Source of the DNA: Bacteroidota bacterium
GTDB lineage: Bacteria; Bacteroidota; Bacteroidia; Flavobacteriales; Flavobacteriaceae
Length of the DNA: 64,000 nucleotides
Assembly: GCA_029557895.1 (NCBI GenBank)
Contig: JAKQHT010000023.1
Location: 62,001-126,000 of the forward strand
Direction of reading: 5' to 3'
How positions within the stretch are numbered: the first letter of the stretch is position 1; every line of letters begins with the position of its first letter. A model generated the notes under the pieces. That model saw only the letters and a program-made list of their open reading frames with translations. It ran no database searches and had not been told where the DNA came from. A program made the translations under genes and the position numbers. Shown here piece by piece: positions 46,617 to 55,383 of this stretch.

Positions 46617-47369
46617 TTACTTATCTTCTGACACATCTTTAAACAAAAGCATTTCTTTTATTTTTGAAGAAGCTCCATTATAAAACCCCGTTTCTTCTGT
46701 ATATTTTGAGGGATTTCGGAATGTTCCGAATAAAATATCAAACAACGGAATGTCAGAATAATTATAGGCGTGTATTCCTTTGGAATGGTGTACAGAATGG
46801 CTTTCCGGACGCTGAACAATATAACCCAGCCACACAGGTGTTTTGATATTAGCGTGCTGAAAAATACTAAAAAAAGTTGTAACAAGCAGAATAATGGTAA
46901 TTGACTGCGGAGGAACCCCTGCAATAAAAGAAAAACAAATAGTGCTTAACAGAATCCATCCGGTCATATCCAACGGACTGAAATAAAAAGCACCATAGGT
47001 ATCCAACCGTTCTGCACTGTGATGCATCTGATGAAAAACTCTCCATAACCTGTTACTTTTGTGCATCGTTCTGTGCCATATATACATTCCGAACTCATAA
47101 AGCATTATTCCAGCAAATCCCGCTATCAAAACATTGCTATTGCTCAGGTCAAACAACTGTGAAGTAGGAAGCCATTTGTCATACCACAAAGGCAGATAGG
47201 TAGAAAGGAAAAAAAAGAAAAAGAACCAAATGATTCCCTTTATTTTCCAGTATTTGATATTCGGGAGTTTTCGAGCAGGGAAAACAGCTTCCCATACAAT
47301 AAGGACTGCATACAAACCCAGGATATACAATGAAACCGGGTCTAATAAAATTTCTAATGGATTAGGCAT
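46617..47369 (-). CDS. sterol desaturase/fatty acid hydroxylase family protein
   Basis: A 250-residue integral membrane di-iron enzyme with about five helices. The histidine clusters of the family are intact: WHRTMH (HxxxH), FHQMHHS (HxxHH) and HSVHHSKGIHAYNYSD (HxxHH plus a later His). It probably hydroxylates or desaturates a lipid, possibly a fatty acid or ornithine-lipid acyl chain, but the substrate is not readable. It lies between the S41 and Crp/Fnr genes on the same strand, which could indicate Crp/Fnr control. Confidence 0.88.
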   Translation of the reverse strand: MPNPLEILLDPVSLYILGLYAVLIVWEAVFPARKLPNIKYWKIKGIIWFFFFFFLSTYLPLWYDKWLPTSQLFDLSNSNVLIAGFAGIMLYEFGMYIWHRTMHKSNRLWRVFHQMHHSAERLDTYGAFYFSPLDMTGWILLSTICFSFIAGVPPQSITIILLVTTFFSIFQHANIKTPVWLGYIVQRPESHSVHHSKGIHAYNYSDIPLFDILFGTFRNPSKYTEETGFYNGASSKIKEMLLFKDVSEDK

Positions 47370-47446
47370 AATGTTTTATTTTAAAATTTGATATGCAAAA
47401 CTATATCTGTTTTAAAATAGAATCTAATTTTTTGACTTGACCTATG

Positions 47447-48013
47447 TTAGGAATTTAGTTTCTTCCTAATCCTGCTTAAGCTTTCGGGATGAATTCCCAA
47501 ATATTTGGCTATTTTATTAACCGGTATCTGTGAAATGTATTGCGGGTGCGTCCGGAACATTTCGGCATAGCGTTCTTCAGCTGTTTTAGATAAAAAGTCT
47601 TTTTCTCTTTTTGCTTTTTTTACATATGCTTGTTCTATCAATATTCTCCCAAACTTATTGGCATTAAGAGAACTAGTGTAGGCAATTTGTAAATCTTGGT
47701 AGAAAATTACTTCGGCTTCACAATCTGTCAACGCCTTCATCTGAACATCCGAAGACTGTTGAGTAAGAAAGGAAGTTAAAGAAGTAAACATTTCATTTTC
47801 AAAGAAAAAATCAATCACTTTTTCTGTTACATAGCTTTTTATGGTCATCTCTACAATTCCGACATTTAGAAAATATACAGCATCTTCAATTTGCCCGTAT
47901 TTTGTAATACATTCGCCTTTCTTGAAATTAATCTTTCTGACCGGGTATGGCAAATTGTCCGGACTATTGATAATTTCATTCAGAATTGAACCGTAGAAAT
48001 CCCTAAACATCAT
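47447..48013 (-). CDS. Crp/Fnr-family transcriptional regulator
   Basis: A 188-residue regulator. Residues of about 20-120 form the cyclic-nucleotide-binding-like sensor (INFKKGECITKYGQIEDAVY, followed by FLNVGIVEMTIKSY), and the C-terminal winged helix carries IPVNKIAKYLGIHPESLSRIRKKL. No Cys cluster for an iron-sulfur centre is visible, so it is not an Fnr-type oxygen sensor by sequence. This type is common in Bacteroidota, often next to an enzyme gene it controls. It is the most upstream gene of the accessory block and 78 bases ahead of the hydroxylase gene. Confidence 0.9.
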   Translation of the reverse strand: MMFRDFYGSILNEIINSPDNLPYPVRKINFKKGECITKYGQIEDAVYFLNVGIVEMTIKSYVTEKVIDFFFENEMFTSLTSFLTQQSSDVQMKALTDCEAEVIFYQDLQIAYTSSLNANKFGRILIEQAYVKKAKREKDFLSKTAEERYAEMFRTHPQYISQIPVNKIAKYLGIHPESLSRIRKKLNS

Positions 48014-48212
48014 TTTATCGGTTGTTTTTTTGATGGCCTTGCGCTATTTATAACCTGTATTTGGGCTTGTGCCCTATGATTTGTCTTTCCCTGAACTTTC
48101 ATGATTGTTAATCGTCAAACAGAAGACAAACTTTGACTTTAACACAAACTTATCAAAGTTAATAAATTATACTTTAAAATAAAATTGTAGTTTAGTGTGT
48201 TTAAACCATGTG

Positions 48213-51200
48213 ATGCAAGATCATTTTTCACATATCCAGAATAAATTGGAGCAGTTCATCAAACGGTATTATATCAATGAACTTCTCAAAGGCGCAATTT
48301 TGTTTTTTGCGATCGGTTTGCTCTATTTTCTCTTCACGCTTTTGGTGGAGTATGCGTTTTGGCTCAATCCGATGGCAAGAACGGTGCTTTTTTGGCTTTT
48401 TATCGGTGTCGAATTGGCACTTTTTGTCAAATTCATCGCCATTCCCGTGGCCAAACTGCTCAAATTTCAAAAAGGCATCAATTATGAGGAAGCTTCAAAA
48501 ATCATCGGAGCACATTTTCACGAAGTGAACGACAAGCTCCTCAACGTATTGCAGCTCAAAAAAGCGTCCGTCCAATCAGAATTGCTATTGGCGAGCATTG
48601 AGCAGAAATCCGCCGAACTGCGCCCCATTCCCTTCAGGCTGGCAGTTAACTTTAAGCATAACGCAAAATACCTAAAATATGCAGCCATTCCGGTTGCCGT
48701 TTTGTTGGTTGCATACGTTTCCGGTCACTTCAATCTGTTCAGTGAAAGCTATGAACGCGTATTAAATTACAAAACAGCTTATGAGCCACCTGCGCCGTTC
48801 CGGTTTTATGTTTTAAACGATAAGCTGCAGACCATTGAAAACAAGGATTTTAAACTACTCGTCAAAACTTCGGGAAAGGTGATTCCGGAAAACGTGCAGA
48901 TTCTTTTTGAGAGTGAAACGCATTTTATGCGGCAAACAGCACCGGGACAATTTGAGTTTGATTTTGAAAGGCCAAAACACCCCACAGATTTTCATTTTGA
49001 AGCCAATGGCGTCAGATCCAAAAATTACGAACTTGAAATTATCAACGCACCGGCATTGGTCAATTTTGAAATGTTACTGGACTATCCCGCACACACCAAA
49101 AAGCAAGATGAGACCATCAAAAGCACAGGTAACGCCACTGTCCCCGAAGGCACAACCATTATCTGGAAAGCCCACACCCGCACAACCGACCGCGTTTCCA
49201 TTTATGCAAAAGACACGCTTCATTTTTCAAATTCCGGCGATAACCTTTTTGAGGCCTCCAAGAGGCTTTTCCATAATTTCGATTATAGCATTTCCACCAG
49301 TAACGCTCAACTTCCAGATTATGAGAACCTTGCATTTTCTATCAACATAGTTAAGGATGCATATCCCGAGCTGAACCTTAAGGCCGAAAAAGATTCCATT
49401 GACGGACAAACGCTATATTTCTACGGACAGGTGAGCGATGATTACGGGTTGACCAAGCTGCAATTGGTGTATTACCCAGTGGGCGATGACCTTTCGGCGC
49501 AAGCGCACAACCTGCCCATAACGTCAGGTAATTTTGATGAATTTGTGACTGCTTTCCCCAACCAGCTCAAGCTCAAGGAGGGTGTTGATTATGAACTTTA
49601 TTTTCAAGTGTTTGACAATGATGCGGTACATAATTTCAAAAGCACCAAAAGCACTGTTTTCAATTACAGGAAATTGACCGCCGCCGAAGAGGAAACCAAA
49701 CAGCTGAACGAACAGAATGAAACCATCAAGGACATGGGCAAATCTTTTGACAAGCTCAAAGAACAGGAACAACAGCTCAAGGAGTTGTCCAAGACCCAAA
49801 AGGAAAAAAACGAACTGAATTTTAACGATAAGAAGAAATTTGAGAATTTCCTGCAACGCCAGAAACAACAGGAAGAAATGATGAAAAACTTCAACAAGCG
49901 TTTACAGGACAATCTCGAAAAGTTCCAGCCAGAGAACCAAACCAAGGACGAGTTTAAGGAAGAACTCCAAGAACGCCTCAAAGAAAACGAAGCGCAACTG
50001 GAAAAAGACGAAAAATTGCTTGAAGAACTCGAAAAGCTTCGAGATAAACTCCAGAAGGAAGATTTGAGCGACAAACTCGAGCAACTCGCCAAACAGAACA
50101 AGAACAAACAAAAAAGCCTTGAACAACTATTGGAACTAACAAAACGCTATTATGTCGCCAAAAAGGCCGAAAAACTCGCAAATGATTTAGAAGAATTGTC
50201 AAAAGAACAGGAGGCGCTTTCCAATGAGGCAGAGAAGGACAACACTTCGGAAAAGCAAGAGAATCTCAATCAGAAGTTCGAAGACTTTCAAAAAGAAATG
50301 GACGCGCTTCAAAAAGAGAATCAAGCATTAAAAAAACCGATGGATATCCCGCAGGACAAAGAGGCCGAATCCGAGATCAAAAAAGATCAGCAAGAAGCCA
50401 CAGATAGTCTGGAAGAAAAAGAGAAGAACGAAGGCCAAAACAATGGACAACAAGCCCAAAAGAACGCACAAAGCGCACAGCAAAAACAAAAATCTGCTGC
50501 AAAAAAAATGAAACAGATGGGAGCACAGATGCAGATGGCGATGATGTCCGGAAGCGGTGACCAAATGTCTGAAGATGCTGATATGCTTCGACAGATTTTG
50601 GACAACCTGTTACTGTTTTCATTTGAACAGGAAAAGCTTATGGGTACTTTTAGAAATATCCAGATCAACAGTAACGATTATGGCAAGAATTTGCGTAAAC
50701 AGAACAACCTCCGCGAACATTTTGAGCATATTGATGATAGTCTGTTTGCACTTTCGCTGCGTCAACCCAAGATATCCGAAACCATTAACGCCAAGATAAC
50801 AGATGTTTTTTTTAATATCGATAAATCTTTAAATGAATTGTCTGAAAATCAACTATATAAAGGCGTATCAACCCAACAATATACCATCACGGCAGCCAAC
50901 GATTTAGCCAATTTCTTAAGTGACGTTCTTGACAATATGGAAGAACAAATGAACCCCGGCTCGGGTCAAGGCCAAGGAAAAGGAAAAGGCCAGGGCCAAG
51001 GTCAGGGTAGTGGCATGCAGTTGCCCGACATCATCATGAGCCAAGAACAGCTCAAACAACAAATGGAGCAAGGTCTCCAAAACGGAAAAGATGGCAATGA
51101 ACCCCAAGATAACCAAGGCAGCAGCAATAGCGGTGGCGAAGGCTCCGATGGCGAAGGCGACAAGTCCAAGGGACAAGACGGGAAAAATGGTAAAGGCAAC

Positions 51201-51665
51201 AAAGACGGAAAAGGTGACAACCAACATAGCGATGGCGACCCGTCGGGCGAGGAACTCAATGGCGAAATTTACGAAATTTACCAGCGCCAGCAGCAGTTGC
51301 GTCAAGCACTCGAAGACAGGCTCGGAAATGCCGGCAAGACCGGTGAAGGAAGAATGTTGCTCCAAAAAATGGAAGAGGTAGAAATGGACCTTATCAACAA
51401 AGGATTTACCAATCAAACGCTTCAAAAAATGATGGATGTCCAGCACCGATTGCTACGTTTAGAGAATGCCACGTTTCTTCAAGAAGAAGACAACAGGCGA
51501 AAATCAGAGACCAATCGCAAGAACCATCCCGGTAGTTCCGTTGACCAGATCGAAAAAGCAAAAGCATACTTTAACACTACCGAAATTTTAAACCGACAAG
51601 CATTACCTTTGCGGCACGTTTATAAAAAGAAAGTGCAAGAATATTTTATTAAAACCGATGATTAG
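48213..51665 (+). CDS. DUF4175-family large membrane and coiled-coil protein
   Basis: A 1150-residue protein, the largest in the window. Two or three N-terminal helices (about 30-70 and 150-170) are followed by an extracytoplasmic beta-rich region (about 200-490). A long charged coiled-coil of Glu/Lys/Gln, at about 490-770, is easily seen from EQLKELSKTQKEKNELNFND onward. After about 840 there is a Gly/Gln/Lys/Asp-rich low-complexity stretch (GSGQGQGKGKGQGQGQGSG) and a C-terminal helical part. The start is the ATG at 48213; a GTG six codons upstream is unlikely. Function unknown; the gene commonly precedes ybeY and mnmG in Flavobacteriia. Confidence 0.8.
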   Translation: MQDHFSHIQNKLEQFIKRYYINELLKGAILFFAIGLLYFLFTLLVEYAFWLNPMARTVLFWLFIGVELALFVKFIAIPVAKLLKFQKGINYEEASKIIGAHFHEVNDKLLNVLQLKKASVQSELLLASIEQKSAELRPIPFRLAVNFKHNAKYLKYAAIPVAVLLVAYVSGHFNLFSESYERVLNYKTAYEPPAPFRFYVLNDKLQTIENKDFKLLVKTSGKVIPENVQILFESETHFMRQTAPGQFEFDFERPKHPTDFHFEANGVRSKNYELEIINAPALVNFEMLLDYPAHTKKQDETIKSTGNATVPEGTTIIWKAHTRTTDRVSIYAKDTLHFSNSGDNLFEASKRLFHNFDYSISTSNAQLPDYENLAFSINIVKDAYPELNLKAEKDSIDGQTLYFYGQVSDDYGLTKLQLVYYPVGDDLSAQAHNLPITSGNFDEFVTAFPNQLKLKEGVDYELYFQVFDNDAVHNFKSTKSTVFNYRKLTAAEEETKQLNEQNETIKDMGKSFDKLKEQEQQLKELSKTQKEKNELNFNDKKKFENFLQRQKQQEEMMKNFNKRLQDNLEKFQPENQTKDEFKEELQERLKENEAQLEKDEKLLEELEKLRDKLQKEDLSDKLEQLAKQNKNKQKSLEQLLELTKRYYVAKKAEKLANDLEELSKEQEALSNEAEKDNTSEKQENLNQKFEDFQKEMDALQKENQALKKPMDIPQDKEAESEIKKDQQEATDSLEEKEKNEGQNNGQQAQKNAQSAQQKQKSAAKKMKQMGAQMQMAMMSGSGDQMSEDADMLRQILDNLLLFSFEQEKLMGTFRNIQINSNDYGKNLRKQNNLREHFEHIDDSLFALSLRQPKISETINAKITDVFFNIDKSLNELSENQLYKGVSTQQYTITAANDLANFLSDVLDNMEEQMNPGSGQGQGKGKGQGQGQGSGMQLPDIIMSQEQLKQQMEQGLQNGKDGNEPQDNQGSSNSGGEGSDGEGDKSKGQDGKNGKGNKDGKGDNQHSDGDPSGEELNGEIYEIYQRQQQLRQALEDRLGNAGKTGEGRMLLQKMEEVEMDLINKGFTNQTLQKMMDVQHRLLRLENATFLQEEDNRRKSETNRKNHPGSSVDQIEKAKAYFNTTEILNRQALPLRHVYKKKVQEYFIKTDD

Positions 51666-52068
51666 TTTTAACTACGAAACCAATTTTGAATTGACAAACC
51701 CGTCTGCATTGCAAGCATGGATTACCAAGACCATTGCCGCCGAAGGCTTTAAAGTAGGCGAGATTAATTACATTTTTTGCGATGACGACTATTTGCACAA
51801 GCTCAACGTTGAGTTTTTGGACCACGACACGCTCACCGACATCATAAGTTTCGATTACTCGGTAGGAAAAGAACTACACGGGGATATTTTCATCTCGGTT
51901 GAGCGCGTAGCCGATAACGCCGCCGATTTCAACACCACCTTTCAAGACGAGTTGCACCGCGTTATCATTCACGGCGTACTGCATTACTGCGGTTACAAAG
52001 ACAAAACCGAAGCAGACGAACAGCAAATGCGCAACAAAGAGAATCAATACCTAGCCCAAAGGGATTGA
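51658..52068 (+). CDS. ybeY: endoribonuclease YbeY (rRNA maturation)
   Basis: Metal-dependent endoribonuclease needed for 16S rRNA 3' maturation and ribosome quality control. The 136 residues include NVEFLDHDTLTDIISFDYS and the active-site helix VIIHGVLHYCGYKDKTEADE. The zinc motif in proteobacterial YbeY is HGxLHxxGxDH; here the first two histidines are present but the last His position is occupied by Lys-Asp-Lys, as I recall for other Bacteroidota YbeY. The third ligand may be a neighbouring Cys or Asp. The start overlaps the end of the DUF4175 gene by eight bases, so the genes are translationally coupled. Confidence 0.9.
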   Translation: MISFNYETNFELTNPSALQAWITKTIAAEGFKVGEINYIFCDDDYLHKLNVEFLDHDTLTDIISFDYSVGKELHGDIFISVERVADNAADFNTTFQDELHRVIIHGVLHYCGYKDKTEADEQQMRNKENQYLAQRD

Positions 52069-52094
52069 TATATAATAAATTAACCCTATATTTG
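52064..52094 (+). promoter_or_regulatory. candidate promoter of mnmG, upstream of two parS-like sites
   Basis: A TTG at 52065-52067 and TATATTTG at 52087-52094 are separated by 19 bases, a good match to the Bacteroidota -33/-7 arrangement. A transcript starting near 52098 would have a 250-base leader containing two parS-like palindromes, a short repeat and a 35-codon frame at 52143-52250. Confidence 0.6.
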
Positions 52095-52123
52095 CAGCCC
52101 TTTTTTTTTAAGGGATTTTATAA

Positions 52124-52139
52124 TGTTCCACGTGGAACG
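52124..52139. other. parS-like palindrome 1 (5' of mnmG)
   Basis: TGTTCCACGTGGAACG: a 14-base perfect palindrome, GTTCCACGTGGAAC (52125-52138), related to the ParB-binding consensus TGTTTCACGTGAAACA. One of three copies around mnmG. Confidence 0.75.
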
Positions 52140-52258
52140 TCAATGAACAATGAAAATTTCGAAACGCGTATATCGTCGTTTGGCGACCGATTGCCAAAAA
52201 GAGAACACCCAACAGATGTTCAAGGTTTGCAATCATTTGAGGTTTTATAATGAATTAA

Positions 52259-52274
52259 AGTTCCACGTGGAACA
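52259..52274. other. parS-like palindrome 2 (5' of mnmG)
   Basis: AGTTCCACGTGGAACA: the same 14-base core (52260-52273), 135 bases after the first copy and 77 bases before the mnmG ATG. Confidence 0.75.
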
Positions 52275-52305
52275 CAATATTAAATAACAATTAAAAAAGC
52301 CCTTG

Positions 52306-52328
52306 TCATTCCGAGCTTGTCGAGGAAT
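52306..52328 (+). repeat. short REP-like inverted repeat in the mnmG leader
   Basis: ATTCC and GGAAT arms enclose GAGCTTGTCGA. This TCATTCCGAG...GAGGAAT pattern resembles a dispersed repeat I have met in flavobacterial genomes. A related version (CATTCCGATGACGGGAGGAA) lies at about 54432-54451, downstream of mnmG. Confidence 0.4.
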
Positions 52329-52350
52329 AAGAGGATTTTGGAGGCATTTT

Positions 52351-54219
52351 ATGTTTAACACTTATGATGTTATAGTAGTGGGCGCAGGACACGCAGGAAG
52401 CGAGGCTGCCGCTGCTGCCGCCAATATGGGCAGCAAAACGCTTCTTGTTACCATGAATTTACAGAACATAGCACAAATGTCCTGCAATCCCGCCATGGGT
52501 GGTATTGCCAAAGGGCAGATAGTGCGCGAGATTGATGCTCTTGGCGGTTACAGCGGTATTGTGAGTGACACTTCGGCAATTCAGTTTAAGATGCTCAACA
52601 AATCAAAAGGCCCCGCCATGTGGAGTCCGCGCGTTCAAAGTGACCGTATGAGGTTTGCCGAAGAATGGCGCTTGATGCTCGAACAAACGCCCAATCTTGA
52701 TTTTTTTCAGGACATGGTGAAGGGATTGCTTGTCAAAAACAACAAGATTGAAGGCGTTGTCACTGCGTTGGGCATCGAAATAAAAGCCAAAGCTGTCGTA
52801 CTCACCAACGGTACGTTTTTAAATGGTTTGATTCATATTGGCGATAAAAATTTTGGCGGCGGTCGTGCCGGCGAAAAGGCCGCAACAGGCATTACCGAGC
52901 AATTGATTCAACTTGGATTTGATGCCGGCAGGATGAAAACAGGAACACCGCCAAGAGTGGATGGCCGATCGCTGGATTATTCAAAAATGATACCACAGCC
53001 CGGAGACGACGTACCCGAAAAATTCTCGTTTTCTGATATCACAAAACCATTGACGCGGCAAATGGATTGCCACATGGCCTATACAAGTCCTGAAGTTCAC
53101 GATTTGCTCCGCGAAGGCTTTGACCGTTCGCCCATGTTCAACGGGCGCATCAAAAGTACTGGGCCGCGTTATTGCCCGTCAATTGAAGATAAAATCAACC
53201 GTTTTGCAGACAAGGACCGCCATCAATTGTTTGTCGAACCCGAAGGTTGGAACACCGTTGAGGTGTATGTGAATGGTTTTTCAACATCGTTACCGGAGGA
53301 TGTTCAGTTTAAAGCACTGCGCTCCGTGGAAGGATTTGAAAACGTTAAATTTTTTCGTCCCGGTTACGCCATCGAATACGATTATTTTCCGCCCACGCAA
53401 TTAAAACACACGCTCGAAACCAAATTGGTTGAAGGTTTATATTTCGCGGGGCAAATTAACGGCACCACCGGTTATGAAGAAGCCGCATCGCAAGGCTTAA
53501 TGGCAGGCATCAATGCGGCATTAAAAGTGCAGGAACGCGATGAATTTATTTTAAAACGCAGCGAAGCCTATATAGGCGTTTTGGTTGACGATTTGATCAC
53601 CAAAGGCACCGAAGAGCCTTACAGAATGTTTACCTCTCGTGCAGAATATAGAACGTTATTGCGCCAAGACAATGCCGATTTAAGGCTCACGCCAAAAGGT
53701 TTTGAACTCGGTTTGGCAAGCGAAAAGCGTTTGCGGCGCATGGAAGAAAAGCAGGCAAAAGCCGAAGCCTTTGTCAATTTTTTTAAGGAAACCAGCGTTA
53801 CGCCAGATGTCATAAACCCAATCCTTAACGATAACGAATCGGTTGAAGTGAACCAAGCTGGAAAGCTGTTTAAAATATTTGCCCGACCGAATATCGATAT
53901 GTCCGATATGCGGAAAATCGCGTCGGTTGAAGCTTATATCAACACACATGATTTAGATAAGGAAATCATCGAACAGGCGGAAATTCAGGTCAAATATTCC
54001 GGATATATCGACAAGGAAAAAAACAACGCCGACAAGCTGAACCGTTTGGAAAACATTAAAATTCCTGATAACTTTGATTATTCACAAATCAAATCGATGA
54101 GCTTTGAAGGGCGTGAAAAGTTAAGTAAAATACGCCCGAAAACCATATCCCAGGCATCTCGTGTAAGCGGTGTGTCGCCAAGCGATATTTCGGTGCTGTT
54201 GGTATATATGGGCAGGTAG
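52351..54219 (+). CDS. mnmG: tRNA uridine-5-carboxymethylaminomethyl modification enzyme, FAD subunit
   Basis: With MnmE it makes the cmnm5 modification of U34 in tRNAs that read split codon boxes. The 622 residues start at the ATG at 52351, preceded by GGAGG eight bases upstream, a real Shine-Dalgarno and rare here. The FAD-binding VVGAGHAGSEAAAAAANMG, the MnmG signature MSCNPAMGGIAKGQIVREID, FLNGLIHIG, and the RAEYRTLLRQDNADLRLTP block near 440 are all present. The MnmE-binding C-terminal domain ends RVSGVSPSDISVLLVYMGR. Flanked by three parS-like sites; mnmE is not in the window. Confidence 0.97.
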   Translation: MFNTYDVIVVGAGHAGSEAAAAAANMGSKTLLVTMNLQNIAQMSCNPAMGGIAKGQIVREIDALGGYSGIVSDTSAIQFKMLNKSKGPAMWSPRVQSDRMRFAEEWRLMLEQTPNLDFFQDMVKGLLVKNNKIEGVVTALGIEIKAKAVVLTNGTFLNGLIHIGDKNFGGGRAGEKAATGITEQLIQLGFDAGRMKTGTPPRVDGRSLDYSKMIPQPGDDVPEKFSFSDITKPLTRQMDCHMAYTSPEVHDLLREGFDRSPMFNGRIKSTGPRYCPSIEDKINRFADKDRHQLFVEPEGWNTVEVYVNGFSTSLPEDVQFKALRSVEGFENVKFFRPGYAIEYDYFPPTQLKHTLETKLVEGLYFAGQINGTTGYEEAASQGLMAGINAALKVQERDEFILKRSEAYIGVLVDDLITKGTEEPYRMFTSRAEYRTLLRQDNADLRLTPKGFELGLASEKRLRRMEEKQAKAEAFVNFFKETSVTPDVINPILNDNESVEVNQAGKLFKIFARPNIDMSDMRKIASVEAYINTHDLDKEIIEQAEIQVKYSGYIDKEKNNADKLNRLENIKIPDNFDYSQIKSMSFEGREKLSKIRPKTISQASRVSGVSPSDISVLLVYMGR

Positions 54220-54537
54220 ATCCCTCTCCGGTTCATCAAATGGAGTGGGGATTATCAACGGATCTCAATTGATGTTCCACGTGGAACAAAACCTTGTTTC
54301 GTGGTTTAAAGGCAGCCATTGGGACAACCAGGGGAAGCGGGCAAAAAAGGAGTATATACGTTCTGTTATTCAGAATCTCGCCGAAGCTCAAACAAGCTCA
54401 GCTTGACAAAAGTATATGTTGTGAATTTTGCCATTCCGATGACGGGAGGAAACTCCAAAACCTTGGTGGCTTTGTGAGAGGCCAAAACAAACCGAAAAAA
54501 AAATACGTTACAATCCCTCGATAATAACAAACAAATA
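54220..54537. other. 318-base gap after mnmG with one parS-like site
   Basis: Contains the third parS-like palindrome and a degenerate REP-like sequence near 54432. Two open frames of 76-78 codons in the gap look like chance frames: they lack protein-like composition and one runs through the palindrome. Confidence 0.5.
54273..54288. other. parS-like palindrome 3 (3' of mnmG)
   Basis: TGTTCCACGTGGAACA: a perfect 16-base palindrome, the most complete of the three copies, 53 bases past the mnmG stop. Confidence 0.8.
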
Positions 54538-55383
54538 GTGACCAAAGAATATATAAAAGTTAAAGATTATTCCGTTTCGGGCGAAACCTTTGCACTAATG
54601 CACCACCACGATTTGGATATGCTGCAAACCACACCGCAACCGACATTGGACAAACTTCCCGAATATTACAAAAGCGACGATTACATTTCGCACACAGCAA
54701 GCAGACGCAACCTGTTTGAAAAAGCCTATCATTTTGTAAAAGGATTTGCTTTAAAACGAAAACTTAAATTGGTCAACCGGTTTTCCGCAGGACAAAAAAT
54801 TATATTGGATTTCGGTTGTGGCACAGGCGATTTTTTACAAACCGCTCAACGCGACGGTTGGCAAATTTCAGGTATCGAACCCAACGAAAGCGCAAGAACT
54901 ATTGCCAACGCCAAAACCGACAACGCGGTAAAACCTGCCGAATCGCTGTTTGAACTAACACCGCAAAGTTTTGATGTCGTCACGCTTTGGCATGTCCTTG
55001 AACACTTGCCGGATTTAGAAGCACACATTTGCCAATTTAAAAAGCTGCTCAAACCCGACGGAACGTTGATCGTTGCCGTTCCCAATTATAAAAGCTATGA
55101 CGCGCAGCATTACAAAAAATTTTGGGCAGCTTATGACGCACCAAGGCATTTGTGGCATTTTTCCAAAACCTCTATTTTGAAACTGATGGCCAAACACGAT
55201 ATGGATGTTGTTGAAACGCTTCCAATGACATTTGATGCTTATTACGTTTCGCTGCTCTCGGAAAAATACAAAACCGGAACAATGCATCCTTTGAGGTCAT
55301 TTTGGGTGGCGTGGAAGTCCAATCTCAAAGCAAAACGTTCTGGCGAGTATTCATCGCTTATTTACGTGATCAAAAACAGGTAA
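54538..55383 (+). CDS. class I SAM-dependent methyltransferase
   Basis: A 281-residue methyltransferase, starting at GTG (54538); the start fits the homologous N-terminal pattern YIKVKDYSVSGETFALM. The SAM-binding glycine-rich loop is ILDFGCGTGDFLQTA, with acidic IEPNE at the end of strand 2, and VTLWHVLEHLPD then CQFKKLLKPDGTLIVAVPNY as motifs II-III. The N-terminal 80 residues and the C-terminal HLWHFSKTSILKLM region resemble methyltransferases that act on glycans or small metabolites; the substrate is unknown. Follows mnmG on the same strand after the parS-containing gap. Confidence 0.88.
   Translation: MTKEYIKVKDYSVSGETFALMHHHDLDMLQTTPQPTLDKLPEYYKSDDYISHTASRRNLFEKAYHFVKGFALKRKLKLVNRFSAGQKIILDFGCGTGDFLQTAQRDGWQISGIEPNESARTIANAKTDNAVKPAESLFELTPQSFDVVTLWHVLEHLPDLEAHICQFKKLLKPDGTLIVAVPNYKSYDAQHYKKFWAAYDAPRHLWHFSKTSILKLMAKHDMDVVETLPMTFDAYYVSLLSEKYKTGTMHPLRSFWVAWKSNLKAKRSGEYSSLIYVIKNR

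Noticed and set aside
50940-51260. Repetitive Gly/Gln/Lys-coding DNA as a possible satellite or CRISPR-like array
   Set aside because: The repeats are irregular and in frame within the DUF4175 gene; there are no regular spacers.
54294-54524. 76-codon frame after mnmG
   Set aside because: It begins next to the third parS-like palindrome, has an unnatural amino-acid composition and no detectable domain.
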